Assembly: GCF_003480435.1 (NCBI RefSeq)
Contig: NZ_QUJB01000001.1
Location: 434,001-498,000 of the forward strand
Length of the DNA: 64,000 nucleotides
Source: Clostridium sp. AM30-24
GTDB taxonomy: Bacteria; Bacillota; Clostridia; Lachnospirales; Lachnospiraceae
Direction of reading: 5' to 3'
Shown here: positions 26,598 to 35,791 of the stretch, piece by piece
Position numbering within the stretch: the first letter of the stretch is position 1
Layout: each line of letters starts with the position of its first letter
Made by a program: the position numbers and the translations under genes
Notes under the pieces: generated by a model
Databases searched by the model: none
What the model saw: the letters and a program-made list of their open reading frames with translations, nothing else
What the model was told of the DNA's origin: nothing

Positions 26598-27983
26598 TTA
26601 CATTAAAATATATTTCAGGACGAAGAGCACTGCAAGGATATACATAACCGGAGTGATCTTCTTCTTCTTTCCCGCGAACAGGTTCATCACCACGTAAGAG
26701 ATTACTCCCATGGAGATACCTTCGGAAATGCTGTAGAAGAACGGCATTGCGATGATGCAGAGGAATGCCGGAAGTCCTTCTGCCGGATCCTTAAAGTCGA
26801 TCTCAGATACCGCACCGATCATATAGAAGCCTACGGTGATCAGAGCCGGAGCCGTCGCGAAGGACGGGATCGCAAGAAAGATCGGGGACAAAAATAAGGA
26901 TAACAGGAACAGGACTGCTGTCGTCAAGGAGGTAAGACCTGTTCTTCCGCCCTCTGTAACGCCGGAAGCACTCTCAACGAATGTCGTTACTGTGGATGTA
27001 CCAAGGCAGGCACCGCAGGTAGTTCCCATCGCGTCCGCAAGGAGCGCGCCCTTGATTCTCGGAAGCTTTCCGTCAGCATCCAGCATATCAGCCTTCGCGG
27101 ATACACCGATCAGGGTTCCAAGCGTATCGAAAAGGTCAACGAACAGGAACGCAAATACAATGACAATAAACTCAAGCATCGGAACGCCCTTTAAGCTGAA
27201 CTTAAAGAGGATCGGGGACAGGCTCGGGATCGAGATTCCATTGGAAAAATCCGGAAGCAGATTATAGAAGCCAAGGTCCGGATTCGGAACATAGATCCCT
27301 GCAAACTGACAGATGATTCCAAGGATCCAGGTGATCAGGATGCCCCAGAGGATGTTTCCTTTTACATTCTTCACGATCAGGATTCCTGTGATCAGGACTC
27401 CGAAGATCGCAAGGAGTACGGTGATCCCCGCGTCGCTCATGGACGCTGTGAGACCGTCAGCGAGAGTTCCGTTGTAGCCATCAACAGAGAACAGGCCTAC
27501 AAGTGTTGCTCCGCCGATCACGATCTTCGCATTCTGAAGACCAAGGAATGTGATGAAAAGACCGATTCCAACGCTGACCGCTTTCTTTAAGTTAAACGGG
27601 ATCGCGTTGAAGATCGCCTCTCTGATGTTGAAGCAGGACAGAATGATAAAGATGATACCTTCCGCGAGAACTGCTGCAAGAGCAACTTCCCAGGAATAGC
27701 CCATACCGAGAACGACCGTGTATGCAAAGTACGCGTTCAGACCCATTCCAGGTGCCAGAGCGAACGGGTAGTTCGCGAACAAAGCCATACAGAGTGTTCC
27801 GATAAAGGATGCCACCGCTGTTGCTGTGAAGACCGCTCCGTGGTCCATTCCGGCTGCCGCCAGAATGTTCGGGTTTACCGCCAGAATGTACGCCATCGTC
27901 ATAAACGATGTCACACCGGCCATGATCTCGGTCTTAACAGTTGTGTTGTTTTCCTTGAGATGGAAAAATTTTTCGAGACTCAT
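26598..27983 (-). CDS. NCS2 family purine permease (AzgA/PbuG-like)
   Basis: A 461-residue membrane transporter with about 12-14 helices, of the AzgA-like branch of nucleobase-cation symporter 2; relatives import hypoxanthine, guanine or adenine with protons. Signatures are AGVTSFMTMAYILAVNPNIL at the N-terminus, APGMGLNAYFAYTVVLGMGY, and DLFDTLGTLIGV in the middle, followed by GTSTVTTFVESASGVTEGGR. Length is normal. GGAGGGAAACAA precedes the ATG. No purine riboswitch aptamer was recognised in the 175 bp upstream, although many homologues have one. Transcribed alone. Confidence 0.93.
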   Translation of the reverse strand: MSLEKFFHLKENNTTVKTEIMAGVTSFMTMAYILAVNPNILAAAGMDHGAVFTATAVASFIGTLCMALFANYPFALAPGMGLNAYFAYTVVLGMGYSWEVALAAVLAEGIIFIILSCFNIREAIFNAIPFNLKKAVSVGIGLFITFLGLQNAKIVIGGATLVGLFSVDGYNGTLADGLTASMSDAGITVLLAIFGVLITGILIVKNVKGNILWGILITWILGIICQFAGIYVPNPDLGFYNLLPDFSNGISIPSLSPILFKFSLKGVPMLEFIVIVFAFLFVDLFDTLGTLIGVSAKADMLDADGKLPRIKGALLADAMGTTCGACLGTSTVTTFVESASGVTEGGRTGLTSLTTAVLFLLSLFLSPIFLAIPSFATAPALITVGFYMIGAVSEIDFKDPAEGLPAFLCIIAMPFFYSISEGISMGVISYVVMNLFAGKKKKITPVMYILAVLFVLKYILM

Positions 27984-28158
27984 TTGTTTCCCTCCAATTT
28001 GATTTATCAGTTTTTGTTATAAAACCTCCACGATTTATTATACTTGGAATGGATAGAAAAGGCAAGGGCAGGATTCATAAGAATCCCACCCTGTTTCTGG
28101 ATAAATTTTCATTTATCATCGTCTGCCTTCATCCGCAGGAACTGTATTTGCAGTCCAA

Positions 28159-30624
28159 TTACTGGATCCATACACCGTTCCCATCTACTTTGTAGCCGTC
28201 CGGTGTTGTAGCATTCATGACAAGGGACCCCACCGGACCACCTGCTGTCACACGGAAATAATACCATTTCCCAGCGATCTGATGCCATCCAGTTACCATC
28301 GCACCCTGTGTTCCGTCTGCACGATCATTCATAAAGTACCAGTTGCCGTCGCCGTCTTTGAACCATCCAGTTACCATGTAACCCTGCTCATTGAAACGGT
28401 ACCAGGCGCTCTTCTCGTTCCAGGAAAGCTCGATCCAGCGGTTTGTCACATATGTCTCATCCGCGTTCTGGAATCTCCATCCCCTGGAATCCTGTGCCCA
28501 CTGGGCAGCTTTCTTTGTTCCGCGGTAAGTGTAGCTTCTGCTGCTGCCGCCGGAGCTGGAGCTGCTGGAGGAACTTCCTGAAGAATTCGAACCGTTAGAG
28601 CTACCTGAAGAATCATTGGATGAACCACCTGAGGATCCAGAACCGCCGTCAGATGAGCTGCCTGAAGAACCTGAACCGTTGTTTTCATCTATTTTTTCGT
28701 TTGTGAATGTCACTTCAAATGTGCTGAAATGGGTTGCAGGAATCTCAATGTAAGCTGTATCTACAATATCACCTTCTGCATTTTCAGCTTTAAGACGTTT
28801 AATTTCAAGATTCGAAATTTTTTCATTCTGATATCCTTCACTCTTGTGAATAACTTGAGCATACTTTTCTATGATATCTGCAGGAATTGGAAGTCTAAAC
28901 CAAAACTTTCCTCCTGTTAAATACATATTTTCAATAAGCACGCCCCTTCTGATCCATTCTCCAGACTTAGCGTCATAAATATCGGCATACGGCTTTGCTT
29001 CAAATGTTAATTCTGTAGGGTATAATCTTATTTTAGAAACTGCTTTTATTTTAGTAATTGACCAGCTACTATCAATATAAACCAATGCCTTTTCGTTCTC
29101 TTTTAATGGTAATTTCACAGATTCTGCAAGATTCTTAGCTGGTACACAGCTTTCTTTATTTAAATTCAGCGCTCTTTCAATCCGAGAGAATTCATTATCT
29201 TTTAAATCAGAAATCTCTCTTTCACCTAACGATTTCAAATATCCTTCCGGATCATCCGGCTCTATTTTATCAAAATAGGAATCCGAAAAACACGTATTTT
29301 CATCCGCACTAATTTTCTTTCCTCGTTCTGTTACAACCACTGTAAACAAATATAGATGTTTATTATTTTTTCTACGAATTTTAAGTCTCGAAGTGCCCGT
29401 TTTCAGTCCTTTGATTGTCGTATTTCCAACAATATCAATTATTTTGGGATTTTCACTTGTAAGCGTAATATATTGAAATATATTCTCTCCCGCCGGTTCT
29501 ATATCAAGATTGAGTGAGACTTCTTGCCCTACTTCGATAGCTCTGGGAATTGATAACGGATTGATTTTTACAACATTTATTGTGCAAGATGCAGATTTCT
29601 TCGTTTCTTTATCTGTTACAGTCACAACAGCCGTTCCAACCTTGTCTCCAGTACTAATACATCCATTTTTATAAGTATCCTCATATACACTTACAATATC
29701 GTCATCAGACGATTTCCATTCATATTGCCGTCCTTCAGGTTTAACTGATAATGTATCGTAATCATAAACATTATTGTATATAACTAAAGTCAGATTTGTT
29801 TTATCAAGCGAAATTTCTGGGGATTCTGGTGTAACCGGTGTATCGGTATTTTCAGCAGTTACAATAATTTCGCTTGTTTCCTGATATTCTTTTCCATCAA
29901 TTATAAATGTTCCCGTTATTGTTGCAGTTCCAACGCCAACCGCCTTTACTAATCCATCCTTATCAACCGTTGCAACTTCAGGTTTATCACTGTAATACCC
30001 CTTTACTTCTGTTTCCAAACCATCAGAATTAAGGAACTCTGGTGTTAACTGAACTGTCTGTCTAACAGCTATAGTCGCGGATAATGGAACAAGTATTACA
30101 CTTGGCTCTTCTTCAGGTAAAGATTCATCCATAATAATTTCCGTTCCAACAACAAAAACTGCTTCCGCAATATCCACACCAACCGTAATGAATGCACCCC
30201 CTGGGATTTCGGGGCATACTACTTTTGCCTTATTTGTTCCATCTTCGATAACATCTACATTAGACGCATTACTAACCCATGTGAATTGATTTGCTACCGC
30301 GGCAATTGCATTACTTGAAGTTGCATCCACTATATTTGCTGTCAGAGTAACCTCTAATTCTACTTCTTCTCCAACCTGCAATTCTACTGAATCCCGGCTC
30401 ATTGTAGCAGTAATTTCATACTTACTTCCCCCAAGTGTTACAATCTCCGTCTGTGTTGACGGAGCAAACCGCTTCATTTCCGACCGTACCATCGTAATCG
30501 GACTCTCAATATCTTTTACGTCCGCGTATGTTACACCTGAATTCATCACTGCCGGTGTCAGTGCCATTCCGATACTGAGGACGGCAGCTGTCACGCGGTT
30601 CAGCCATTTGTTTTTAAATCTCAT
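28159..30624 (-). CDS. Large secreted surface protein: Ig-like domains, Ser/Gly linker, cell-wall-binding repeats
   Basis: An 821-residue exported protein. Signal peptide: MRFKNKWLNRVTAAVLSIGM with cleavage probably after TYA. Three Big_2-like bacterial Ig domains lie at about 175-265, 275-355 and 355-440; each shows a V.ATVDK.GLVKAVGVGTATI-type end. A domain of unknown function fills about 440-650. A Gly/Ser-rich linker (about 653-700) joins it to a C-terminal choline-binding-like wall anchor with repeats such as GYMVTGWFKDGDGNWYFMND. The stretch 28.7-30.5 kb is clearly more AT-rich in codon use than its ends and neighbours, which suggests a replaced or acquired middle. Likely adhesion or matrix role, inferred only. 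It has its own promoter. Confidence 0.88.
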   Translation of the reverse strand: MRFKNKWLNRVTAAVLSIGMALTPAVMNSGVTYADVKDIESPITMVRSEMKRFAPSTQTEIVTLGGSKYEITATMSRDSVELQVGEEVELEVTLTANIVDATSSNAIAAVANQFTWVSNASNVDVIEDGTNKAKVVCPEIPGGAFITVGVDIAEAVFVVGTEIIMDESLPEEEPSVILVPLSATIAVRQTVQLTPEFLNSDGLETEVKGYYSDKPEVATVDKDGLVKAVGVGTATITGTFIIDGKEYQETSEIIVTAENTDTPVTPESPEISLDKTNLTLVIYNNVYDYDTLSVKPEGRQYEWKSSDDDIVSVYEDTYKNGCISTGDKVGTAVVTVTDKETKKSASCTINVVKINPLSIPRAIEVGQEVSLNLDIEPAGENIFQYITLTSENPKIIDIVGNTTIKGLKTGTSRLKIRRKNNKHLYLFTVVVTERGKKISADENTCFSDSYFDKIEPDDPEGYLKSLGEREISDLKDNEFSRIERALNLNKESCVPAKNLAESVKLPLKENEKALVYIDSSWSITKIKAVSKIRLYPTELTFEAKPYADIYDAKSGEWIRRGVLIENMYLTGGKFWFRLPIPADIIEKYAQVIHKSEGYQNEKISNLEIKRLKAENAEGDIVDTAYIEIPATHFSTFEVTFTNEKIDENNGSGSSGSSSDGGSGSSGGSSNDSSGSSNGSNSSGSSSSSSSSGGSSRSYTYRGTKKAAQWAQDSRGWRFQNADETYVTNRWIELSWNEKSAWYRFNEQGYMVTGWFKDGDGNWYFMNDRADGTQGAMVTGWHQIAGKWYYFRVTAGGPVGSLVMNATTPDGYKVDGNGVWIQ

Positions 30625-30777
30625 ACTTTCTCTCCCTTTTCCATCAGCTACGCTCTGAATGTGATGCTCCCGCTGCCCCTTTCACCTCTTTCCCCGTGCA
30701 TCCATTCACGCGTGTCCCGATCTGGTATTTACAGATCAATCTTCGCAAGGTTTTGCTCCCTTTGTCTGTATATTGCC

Positions 30778-30806
30778 ATTCTACCACGCGGAATTCGAAC
30801 TTACAA
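30778..30806 (-). promoter_or_regulatory. Putative promoter of the surface protein gene
   Basis: On the minus strand TTGTAA (30801-30806), 17 bp, TAGAAT (30778-30783), about 155 bp before the start codon. Confidence 0.55.
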
Positions 30807-30872
30807 TCGGACTCTGCCATCTTTTTTCACATTTTGTTCACATTTTTTCTCATAGTGTTCAAAATTTTATAA

Positions 30873-30928
30873 AAAACGCCAAGGCAGCGTGCATGACCAT
30901 ATCTCGCACACCGCTTCGGCGTTCCTAT
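30873..30928 (-). terminator. Terminator of the acyltransferase-hydrolase pair
   Basis: On the minus strand AACGCC...GTGTGC and GCACGC...GGCGTT form a long interrupted stem, followed by six T. Confidence 0.65.
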
Positions 30929-30933
30929 CACAA

Positions 30934-31965
30934 CTATTTACTTTTCAGCTCCCGCTTCAAAAAAGCCAGCAGGTTCATTTTCGCCCGTTCTTCCGTATCC
31001 TTCCGTCTCGTCTTCACCTTCTTTACGACCTTTCCTTCCTGATCGCGGTGGATATGGTAGACGATCCGCAGATACTCTCCGACCTCTTCCCAGGCTTCGC
31101 GGCTCTCCGGGATCAGATCGAGTCCCATCTGGAAGACGTGGAACATGCCGTCATAGACGGAACAACGGACCTTTACGCCCTCTTCCTTCGCCTTCTTCGC
31201 TGCGGCTCTCGTATCATCCAGTAGAACTTCGTAGGCCCCAACCTGCATCAGCATCGGCGGGAATCCCTCGAAGTTTCCAAAAAGTGGGGAGAGATACGGG
31301 TCTTTCTTGTCCGCGTCTCCAATATAGCTGCACTGGTAGAGCATATTTTCTTTCGAATTTCCGAACAGGGGATCGATGGTGTAATTCTCTTCGTAGGACG
31401 CACCACTGAGAGTCACATCCGTCCACGGGGACATGGTGATGATGCCCGCCGGGAGCGGAAGGGCGTGGTCCTTCGCGTAAAGGCAGAGTGCCAGAGCAAG
31501 TCCGCCGCCTGCGGAGTCTCCCGCCACAACGATCCTTGACGGATCGTATTTCTTTTCATTTAAAAGCCATTTGTAGGCATACACAGCGTCCTCTAAAGCC
31601 GCCGGAAACGGATGCTCCGGCGCGACACGGTAATCCGGGGTAAGGACATCCGCGCCGAGACCCAACTCTGAGTATTTCACTGCAAACCGACGATAAATGT
31701 TCTTCATCGGTCCGATATACCCGCCGCCGTGGAGCTGCAGGATCACCCGACCGGTGACCGCCTGCTTCGGCTTTAAGTATTCCATCACAAATTTTTCTGT
31801 TGGGATCAGTTCATATATATAGTCATTCGGACATCTCCAGGCCGGTTCCACCGGATTTTTTCGGAATTCTCCCGTCTGGATCGGCTTTTTTAATGATGTC
31901 TCCATGACATCCCTCATCATGTCGCGGGTCAGATTCCCGATCATGCTGACTTCTTTCCGGCTCAT
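30934..31965 (-). CDS. Alpha/beta hydrolase, hormone-sensitive-lipase (esterase) family
   Basis: A 343-residue serine esterase. The oxyanion-hole motif is LQLHGGGYIGPM, and the nucleophile elbow is VVAGDSAGGGLALAL with the catalytic Ser. The acid and His follow as expected: LLDDTRAAAKKA and FHVFQMGLDLIP. No signal peptide, so cytosolic. Such enzymes hydrolyse short-chain esters. It lies 51 nt behind the large acyltransferase-like gene in the same direction and shares its terminator, so the two probably work on the same ester. The ATG at 31965 has AGAAGGAGATG upstream. Confidence 0.92.
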   Translation of the reverse strand: MSRKEVSMIGNLTRDMMRDVMETSLKKPIQTGEFRKNPVEPAWRCPNDYIYELIPTEKFVMEYLKPKQAVTGRVILQLHGGGYIGPMKNIYRRFAVKYSELGLGADVLTPDYRVAPEHPFPAALEDAVYAYKWLLNEKKYDPSRIVVAGDSAGGGLALALCLYAKDHALPLPAGIITMSPWTDVTLSGASYEENYTIDPLFGNSKENMLYQCSYIGDADKKDPYLSPLFGNFEGFPPMLMQVGAYEVLLDDTRAAAKKAKEEGVKVRCSVYDGMFHVFQMGLDLIPESREAWEEVGEYLRIVYHIHRDQEGKVVKKVKTRRKDTEERAKMNLLAFLKRELKSK

Positions 31966-32016
31966 ATTTCATCTCCTTCTCTATTGTATGTTTGGAACTG
32001 TTCATTTTCGCTCTAT

Positions 32017-33894
32017 TTAAACATGGAACCGCCGACGCAGTTCCCGCTTCACGCTTCGATCACCCAAAAGCACCGTAAGCACCAGAGCCCACACCGATAC
32101 TGCCACCGACAGCACCGTAAGCATCGGGCGCTTCGTCCATCCAATCTTTAAGAATACTAACGGTACAAAGCTCAAAAACGTGATCGCGATCTGGTACATA
32201 AAATAGCATTGCCAGTTCATGCGGTTTACAAGCATCATAAGCAGGATTGCCGCCACCTCAAACAATACCACACAGGGAATCGCATAATCCACGGACCAGC
32301 CATGCAGCCCGGTCAGTGAATCGATCAAAAGCAGGATCGCCTGGATCCCCAGACACTGCCGCACCAGGATCCCGGACATGCTGGCATGGCGCATGACGGA
32401 AAAACGCAGAGTCATTGCCACATAAGCCGCCGCCCCCCAGGTGAGGAATGCCCACTTAAACGGGATCTGCCGGTAAGTAGCAAGATTTACGACTCCCGCT
32501 AAAACGGATATGACTGCCAATGACAGATAGAAAAACCGGACCGCTTTCTTTATTTTGTTCTTATCGCCGCCCGTCGCCGGATACCGGCCGTTGTCATGTT
32601 CCTGGTCAGCAATTCCGTTGCTCTCAAGCTCCACCGGAATTCCCCGTTCTTCCAGAAAGCGGAAGAAATACTCCGGCAGACGATTTTCCGCCATGGCACT
32701 TGAGAAGGAAAGACACAGCTTTCCATCGTACGCCACCGCACCGCACTTCATCCGCTGCTTTGGTGACGCGCCTACGACCAGCTGGAACTCCTCGATCTGA
32801 TCCCGCAGTCCTTCCTGCACCTGCATCTGACCGATGTTTGAGAATGTCATCGTGTGGGCACGGAAGCTGTGAAGGAAGATCATCTGCATTGCAAGATGCT
32901 TTATAAACAGCGGGGTCGCCCGCACATACCATTTCTTCTCATTCGACACATTGTAGGAGATCGTCTCCTCCAGCCGTTCTTTCACGATCTGCTCGTCCAT
33001 CTGGCGGCTCACCGCGGTCAAAACCTCCTCAAATGTCTCCGGCACGCGTTTTTCCTGCCAGGAAACATTGATGACTGCAAAAAAGTTTGCCAGAGTTTCC
33101 GACTCAAAAAAGCTTCTGAGATTCACCGGAAGGTTGAGCGCTGCCGGACGTTTCATCTCATTCCCATCCGTCTCCGTCCGGATAATGGACCATAAAAGCG
33201 CTGCCGCCAGATATTTTGTGATACTGGCTCCCGCTGCCCTGCTGCAGTTTTTGAGTTCATTGATCCGGACAGTCCCGTGAAGCACCGCCATCTGGTCAAA
33301 GGGAAGAAATTCCCCGCTCACCTGGATCGCCGGACGGCTCTCATAACGCTTACGCGGCAGTTTCTTATAATAACGAAGATAATCATCCGCTCTCATCAGG
33401 GAAAACTCCCGCTCTCTCACCTCGGTCGGAATACCATTTTTTAGTTCCAGATAATGTTCCGTCAGCCGCGAGACAAATCCCACAGCCCCAAGGCCGTCGG
33501 TCAGTCCGTGAAACACCTCGAAGTTGATGCGGCAGCCGTAGTAAGTCACGCGAAACGGAAACCGCTCACCGCGATGGGGATCGATAAACCGACAGGGCGC
33601 ACTCTGTTCCTCCTCCACCACCGGATCCCGGTTGTTCGTCTCAAAATAGTACCAGAAAAAGCCTTTTCTGAGTTTTACACGAAAATTTTCAAATTCCGGA
33701 AGTGTAAAAAGAAGCGCCCTGTGCAGAAGCTCCGGATCCACCGGCTCTTTTAGGACCGCCGCGATCCGAAACACACTGCTTAAGTCCTCCCCGGACACCG
33801 CCGCAAAGAGCTTCGCCGTGTTGTCCAGCCGCCGCCATGCGGCCCCCTGGATGCGCGGGCGTTTCTTCATCAACCTTTCAGATAATCTCTCCAA
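32017..33894 (-). CDS. Condensation/alcohol-acyltransferase-like protein with C-terminal membrane domain
   Basis: A 625-residue two-part protein. The first ~430 residues look like the condensation / alcohol O-acetyltransferase superfamily, with the active-site motif HGLTDGLGA (HxxxDG type) near residue 122 and a second-half signature VNLRSFFESETLANFFAVIN. The last ~190 residues hold five or six hydrophobic helices, which resemble the DUF6320 membrane region. The expected chemistry is acyl transfer to an alcohol or amine at the membrane; the substrates are unknown. Start: TTG at 33894 has AAAAGGGG 9 nt upstream; ATG at 33870 is an alternative with a short-spaced AAAGG. Paired with the esterase-type gene downstream. 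Confidence 0.8.
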   Translation of the reverse strand: MERLSERLMKKRPRIQGAAWRRLDNTAKLFAAVSGEDLSSVFRIAAVLKEPVDPELLHRALLFTLPEFENFRVKLRKGFFWYYFETNNRDPVVEEEQSAPCRFIDPHRGERFPFRVTYYGCRINFEVFHGLTDGLGAVGFVSRLTEHYLELKNGIPTEVREREFSLMRADDYLRYYKKLPRKRYESRPAIQVSGEFLPFDQMAVLHGTVRINELKNCSRAAGASITKYLAAALLWSIIRTETDGNEMKRPAALNLPVNLRSFFESETLANFFAVINVSWQEKRVPETFEEVLTAVSRQMDEQIVKERLEETISYNVSNEKKWYVRATPLFIKHLAMQMIFLHSFRAHTMTFSNIGQMQVQEGLRDQIEEFQLVVGASPKQRMKCGAVAYDGKLCLSFSSAMAENRLPEYFFRFLEERGIPVELESNGIADQEHDNGRYPATGGDKNKIKKAVRFFYLSLAVISVLAGVVNLATYRQIPFKWAFLTWGAAAYVAMTLRFSVMRHASMSGILVRQCLGIQAILLLIDSLTGLHGWSVDYAIPCVVLFEVAAILLMMLVNRMNWQCYFMYQIAITFLSFVPLVFLKIGWTKRPMLTVLSVAVSVWALVLTVLLGDRSVKRELRRRFHV

Positions 33895-33962
33895 ACTGAT
33901 CTGCCCCTTTTAACAGTATAAAAAAATAACCGGAAAATCGAAATTTTCCGGTACGTAAGAAG

Positions 33963-34033
33963 CAGGGGAAGAGGGGCTCGAACCCCCATCTACGGTTTTG
34001 GAGACCGCTGCTCTACCATTGAACTATTCCCCT
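33963..34033 (-). tRNA. tRNA-Trp (anticodon CCA)
   Basis: A 71-nt cloverleaf with acceptor AGGGGAA/TTCCCCT and discriminator G. The anticodon loop is CTCCAAA, giving CCA for UGG. It has its own promoter and stands alone between the acyltransferase gene and radA. Confidence 0.95.
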
Positions 34034-34065
34034 ATATTTTATTGCGCATCACTTAATGCTCCATT

Positions 34066-34094
34066 ATAGTATCATGAAATGTTTTAATTGTCAA
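34066..34094 (-). promoter_or_regulatory. Promoter of tRNA-Trp
   Basis: On the minus strand TTGACA (34089-34094), 17 bp, TACTAT (34066-34071), about 33 bp before the tRNA. Confidence 0.75.
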
Positions 34095-34126
34095 CACTAA
34101 TTTGAAAATTTCTTTCACCAGTTTGA

Positions 34127-34255
34127 GCATGCGGCATTTAGGATGGAAAAACAGATGCTGCAAGCTTGCTTGCAAGCGGCTGTTTCTCCATTCTAAATGA
34201 CATATGGCGAACGCCATATGCTTCTTGTTTTCATCGCAAATGGAAATAAGAAGAT
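34127..34255 (+). repeat. Three-hairpin repeat B, copy 1
   Basis: It begins GCATGCGG and forms three consecutive stems: a long one with CATTTAG...CTAAATG and the inner palindrome TGCAAGCTTGCTTGCA; a second, CATATGGCG-AA-CGCCATATG (34200-34220); and a third, CTTCTTGTTTTC...GAAATAAGAAG. It occupies the 3' side of radA and may act as its terminator or a stability element. Copy 2 is at 61311-61434 on the other strand. Confidence 0.75.
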
Positions 34256-34270
34256 CGCGCCAGCCAGGCA

Positions 34271-35644
34271 TCAGATCAGCTGTATCGCCTCTCTCACATT
34301 CTCCACCCCGATCAGCCGGATCCTCTTCTCACCCTTCAGTTTGTCCAGATTCGATTTTGGCAGCAGGCAGCTCGTAAATCCCATTTTGATGGCTTCGGTT
34401 ACACGCTGGGCAGCCTGAGAAACACCCCGGACCTCACCGGAGAGTCCTACCTCACCGAAAATCAGCATTCCCGGGTCCACTTCCCGGTTTTTGAAGCTCG
34501 AAACAAGCGCCATCACCACTGCAAGATCCAGCGCCGGTTCATTCATCTTCATCCCGCCTGCGATATTGACATAGGCATCGTACCGGCTCATGGCAAAACC
34601 ACAACGTTTTTCAAGGATCGCAAGCAAAATATTGATCCGGTTATAATCCACGCCGTTTGCCGTCCGTCTCGCCATACCAAAATTCGTCGCAGTCACAAGG
34701 GCTTGAACCTCCAGAAGGATCGGTCTTGTTCCCTCCAGAGAGCAGGCGACAACCGCTCCCGACGCCTCCTTTGGACGCCCGGAGATCAGCATCTCCGACG
34801 GATTTAACACCTCAGAAAGTCCCTTCTCCTCCATTTCGAATACGCCGATCTCATTTGTTGAACCAAAACGGTTCTTTACCGCCCGGAGGACCCGGTACGT
34901 ATCGTTTCTGTCCCCTTCAAAATACAGAACCGTGTCCACCATATGTTCCAGTACACGAGGGCCTGCAACCACGCCCTCTTTCGTCACGTGTCCAACGATA
35001 AAGATCGTGACTCCGTATCCCTTTGCGATCTGCATCAGAAGATTTGTGGACTCCCTGACCTGACTCACGCTTCCAGGTGCAGAAGAAATATCTTCCCGGA
35101 ACATCGTCTGGATCGAGTCGATGATCACAATATCCGGCTTTGCGCGCTCGATGGCGCCGTGGATCGTATCGAGATTCGTTTCGCACAGAAACAGAAGATC
35201 CCCGGATATCTCCCCGATCCGGTTTGCGCGCATTTTGATCTGCTTTAACGATTCCTCTCCGGAAATATAGAGGACGCGTTTTCCCGCCGCTGCGAGATTT
35301 CTGCATACCTGCAAAAGAAGCGTCGATTTTCCGATTCCCGGATCACCGCCCACCAGAACGAGACTTCCCTTCACGATCCCACTTCCGAGAACCCGGTCAA
35401 GCTCCCCAAAACCAGTGGGCGTCCTGTCCTGCTCATCGAGGGAGATCTCCGAGATATGGACCGGGACTGCCATTTTTCCGGCACCCGTCGCAGAGACCTG
35501 ACCCGCCGGTGCCTTCTTCGCCTGGGCCACCGGTTCCTCGACAAATGTATTCCACTCCTTACACACCGGACACTGTCCGAGCCATTTTGCGGACTCATAA
35601 CCGCACTCTTTACAGAAAAAAGCTGTACTTCTTGCTTTTGCCAC
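34271..35644 (-). CDS. radA: DNA repair protein RadA (Sms)
   Basis: A 457-residue RecA-related ATPase that helps branch migration and recombination intermediates. The N-terminal zinc finger reads FCKECGYESAKWLGQCPVCK. Walker A is VLVGGDPGIGKSTLLLQ, and the RadA-specific motif KNRFGSTNEIGVFEM follows. The C-terminal domain resembles the Lon protease domain but lacks a clear Ser-Lys catalytic pair. Length is normal. In Bacillus this gene is linked to the ctsR-mcsA-mcsB-clpC group; here it is close to that group (clpC ends at 36314), with the endosialidase-like gene between. The same orientation supports a shared ancestral cluster. Confidence 0.96.
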   Translation of the reverse strand: MAKARSTAFFCKECGYESAKWLGQCPVCKEWNTFVEEPVAQAKKAPAGQVSATGAGKMAVPVHISEISLDEQDRTPTGFGELDRVLGSGIVKGSLVLVGGDPGIGKSTLLLQVCRNLAAAGKRVLYISGEESLKQIKMRANRIGEISGDLLFLCETNLDTIHGAIERAKPDIVIIDSIQTMFREDISSAPGSVSQVRESTNLLMQIAKGYGVTIFIVGHVTKEGVVAGPRVLEHMVDTVLYFEGDRNDTYRVLRAVKNRFGSTNEIGVFEMEEKGLSEVLNPSEMLISGRPKEASGAVVACSLEGTRPILLEVQALVTATNFGMARRTANGVDYNRINILLAILEKRCGFAMSRYDAYVNIAGGMKMNEPALDLAVVMALVSSFKNREVDPGMLIFGEVGLSGEVRGVSQAAQRVTEAIKMGFTSCLLPKSNLDKLKGEKRIRLIGVENVREAIQLI

Positions 35645-35709
35645 GATTTTCTCCCCGTTTTCCGCACACCGTGCTTTTTGACCTGCCGAAAAATCCCGTC
35701 AAACCGGAA

Positions 35710-35738
35710 GCGCTCCGAAGTTCATTCCCCCGGAGCGC
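35710..35738 (-). promoter_or_regulatory. Hairpin between the 137-residue gene and radA
   Basis: GCGCTCCG (35710-35717) and CGGAGCGC (35731-35738) form an 8-bp stem. A T-tract is missing, so its role is open. Confidence 0.35.
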
Positions 35739-35791
35739 CTAAAATACTGCCGTACACGTTCTGTCCCAACAGTAATTTTCAATTTTCATAA

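Larger units (their letters stand above)
30625..30933. other. Intergenic region with promoter and terminator
   Basis: A 309-bp gap. It holds the promoter of the surface protein gene (30778-30806) and the terminator of the hydrolase gene (30873-30928). No other gene was found. Confidence 0.7.

Noticed and set aside
30778..31042. A short plus-strand frame before the hydrolase gene
   Set aside because: It overlaps a promoter and terminator and is antisense to the hydrolase gene.
34053..34271. A 72-codon frame on the minus strand between radA and tRNA-Trp
   Set aside because: Entirely inside repeat B copy 1 and the tRNA promoter; no ribosome binding site.
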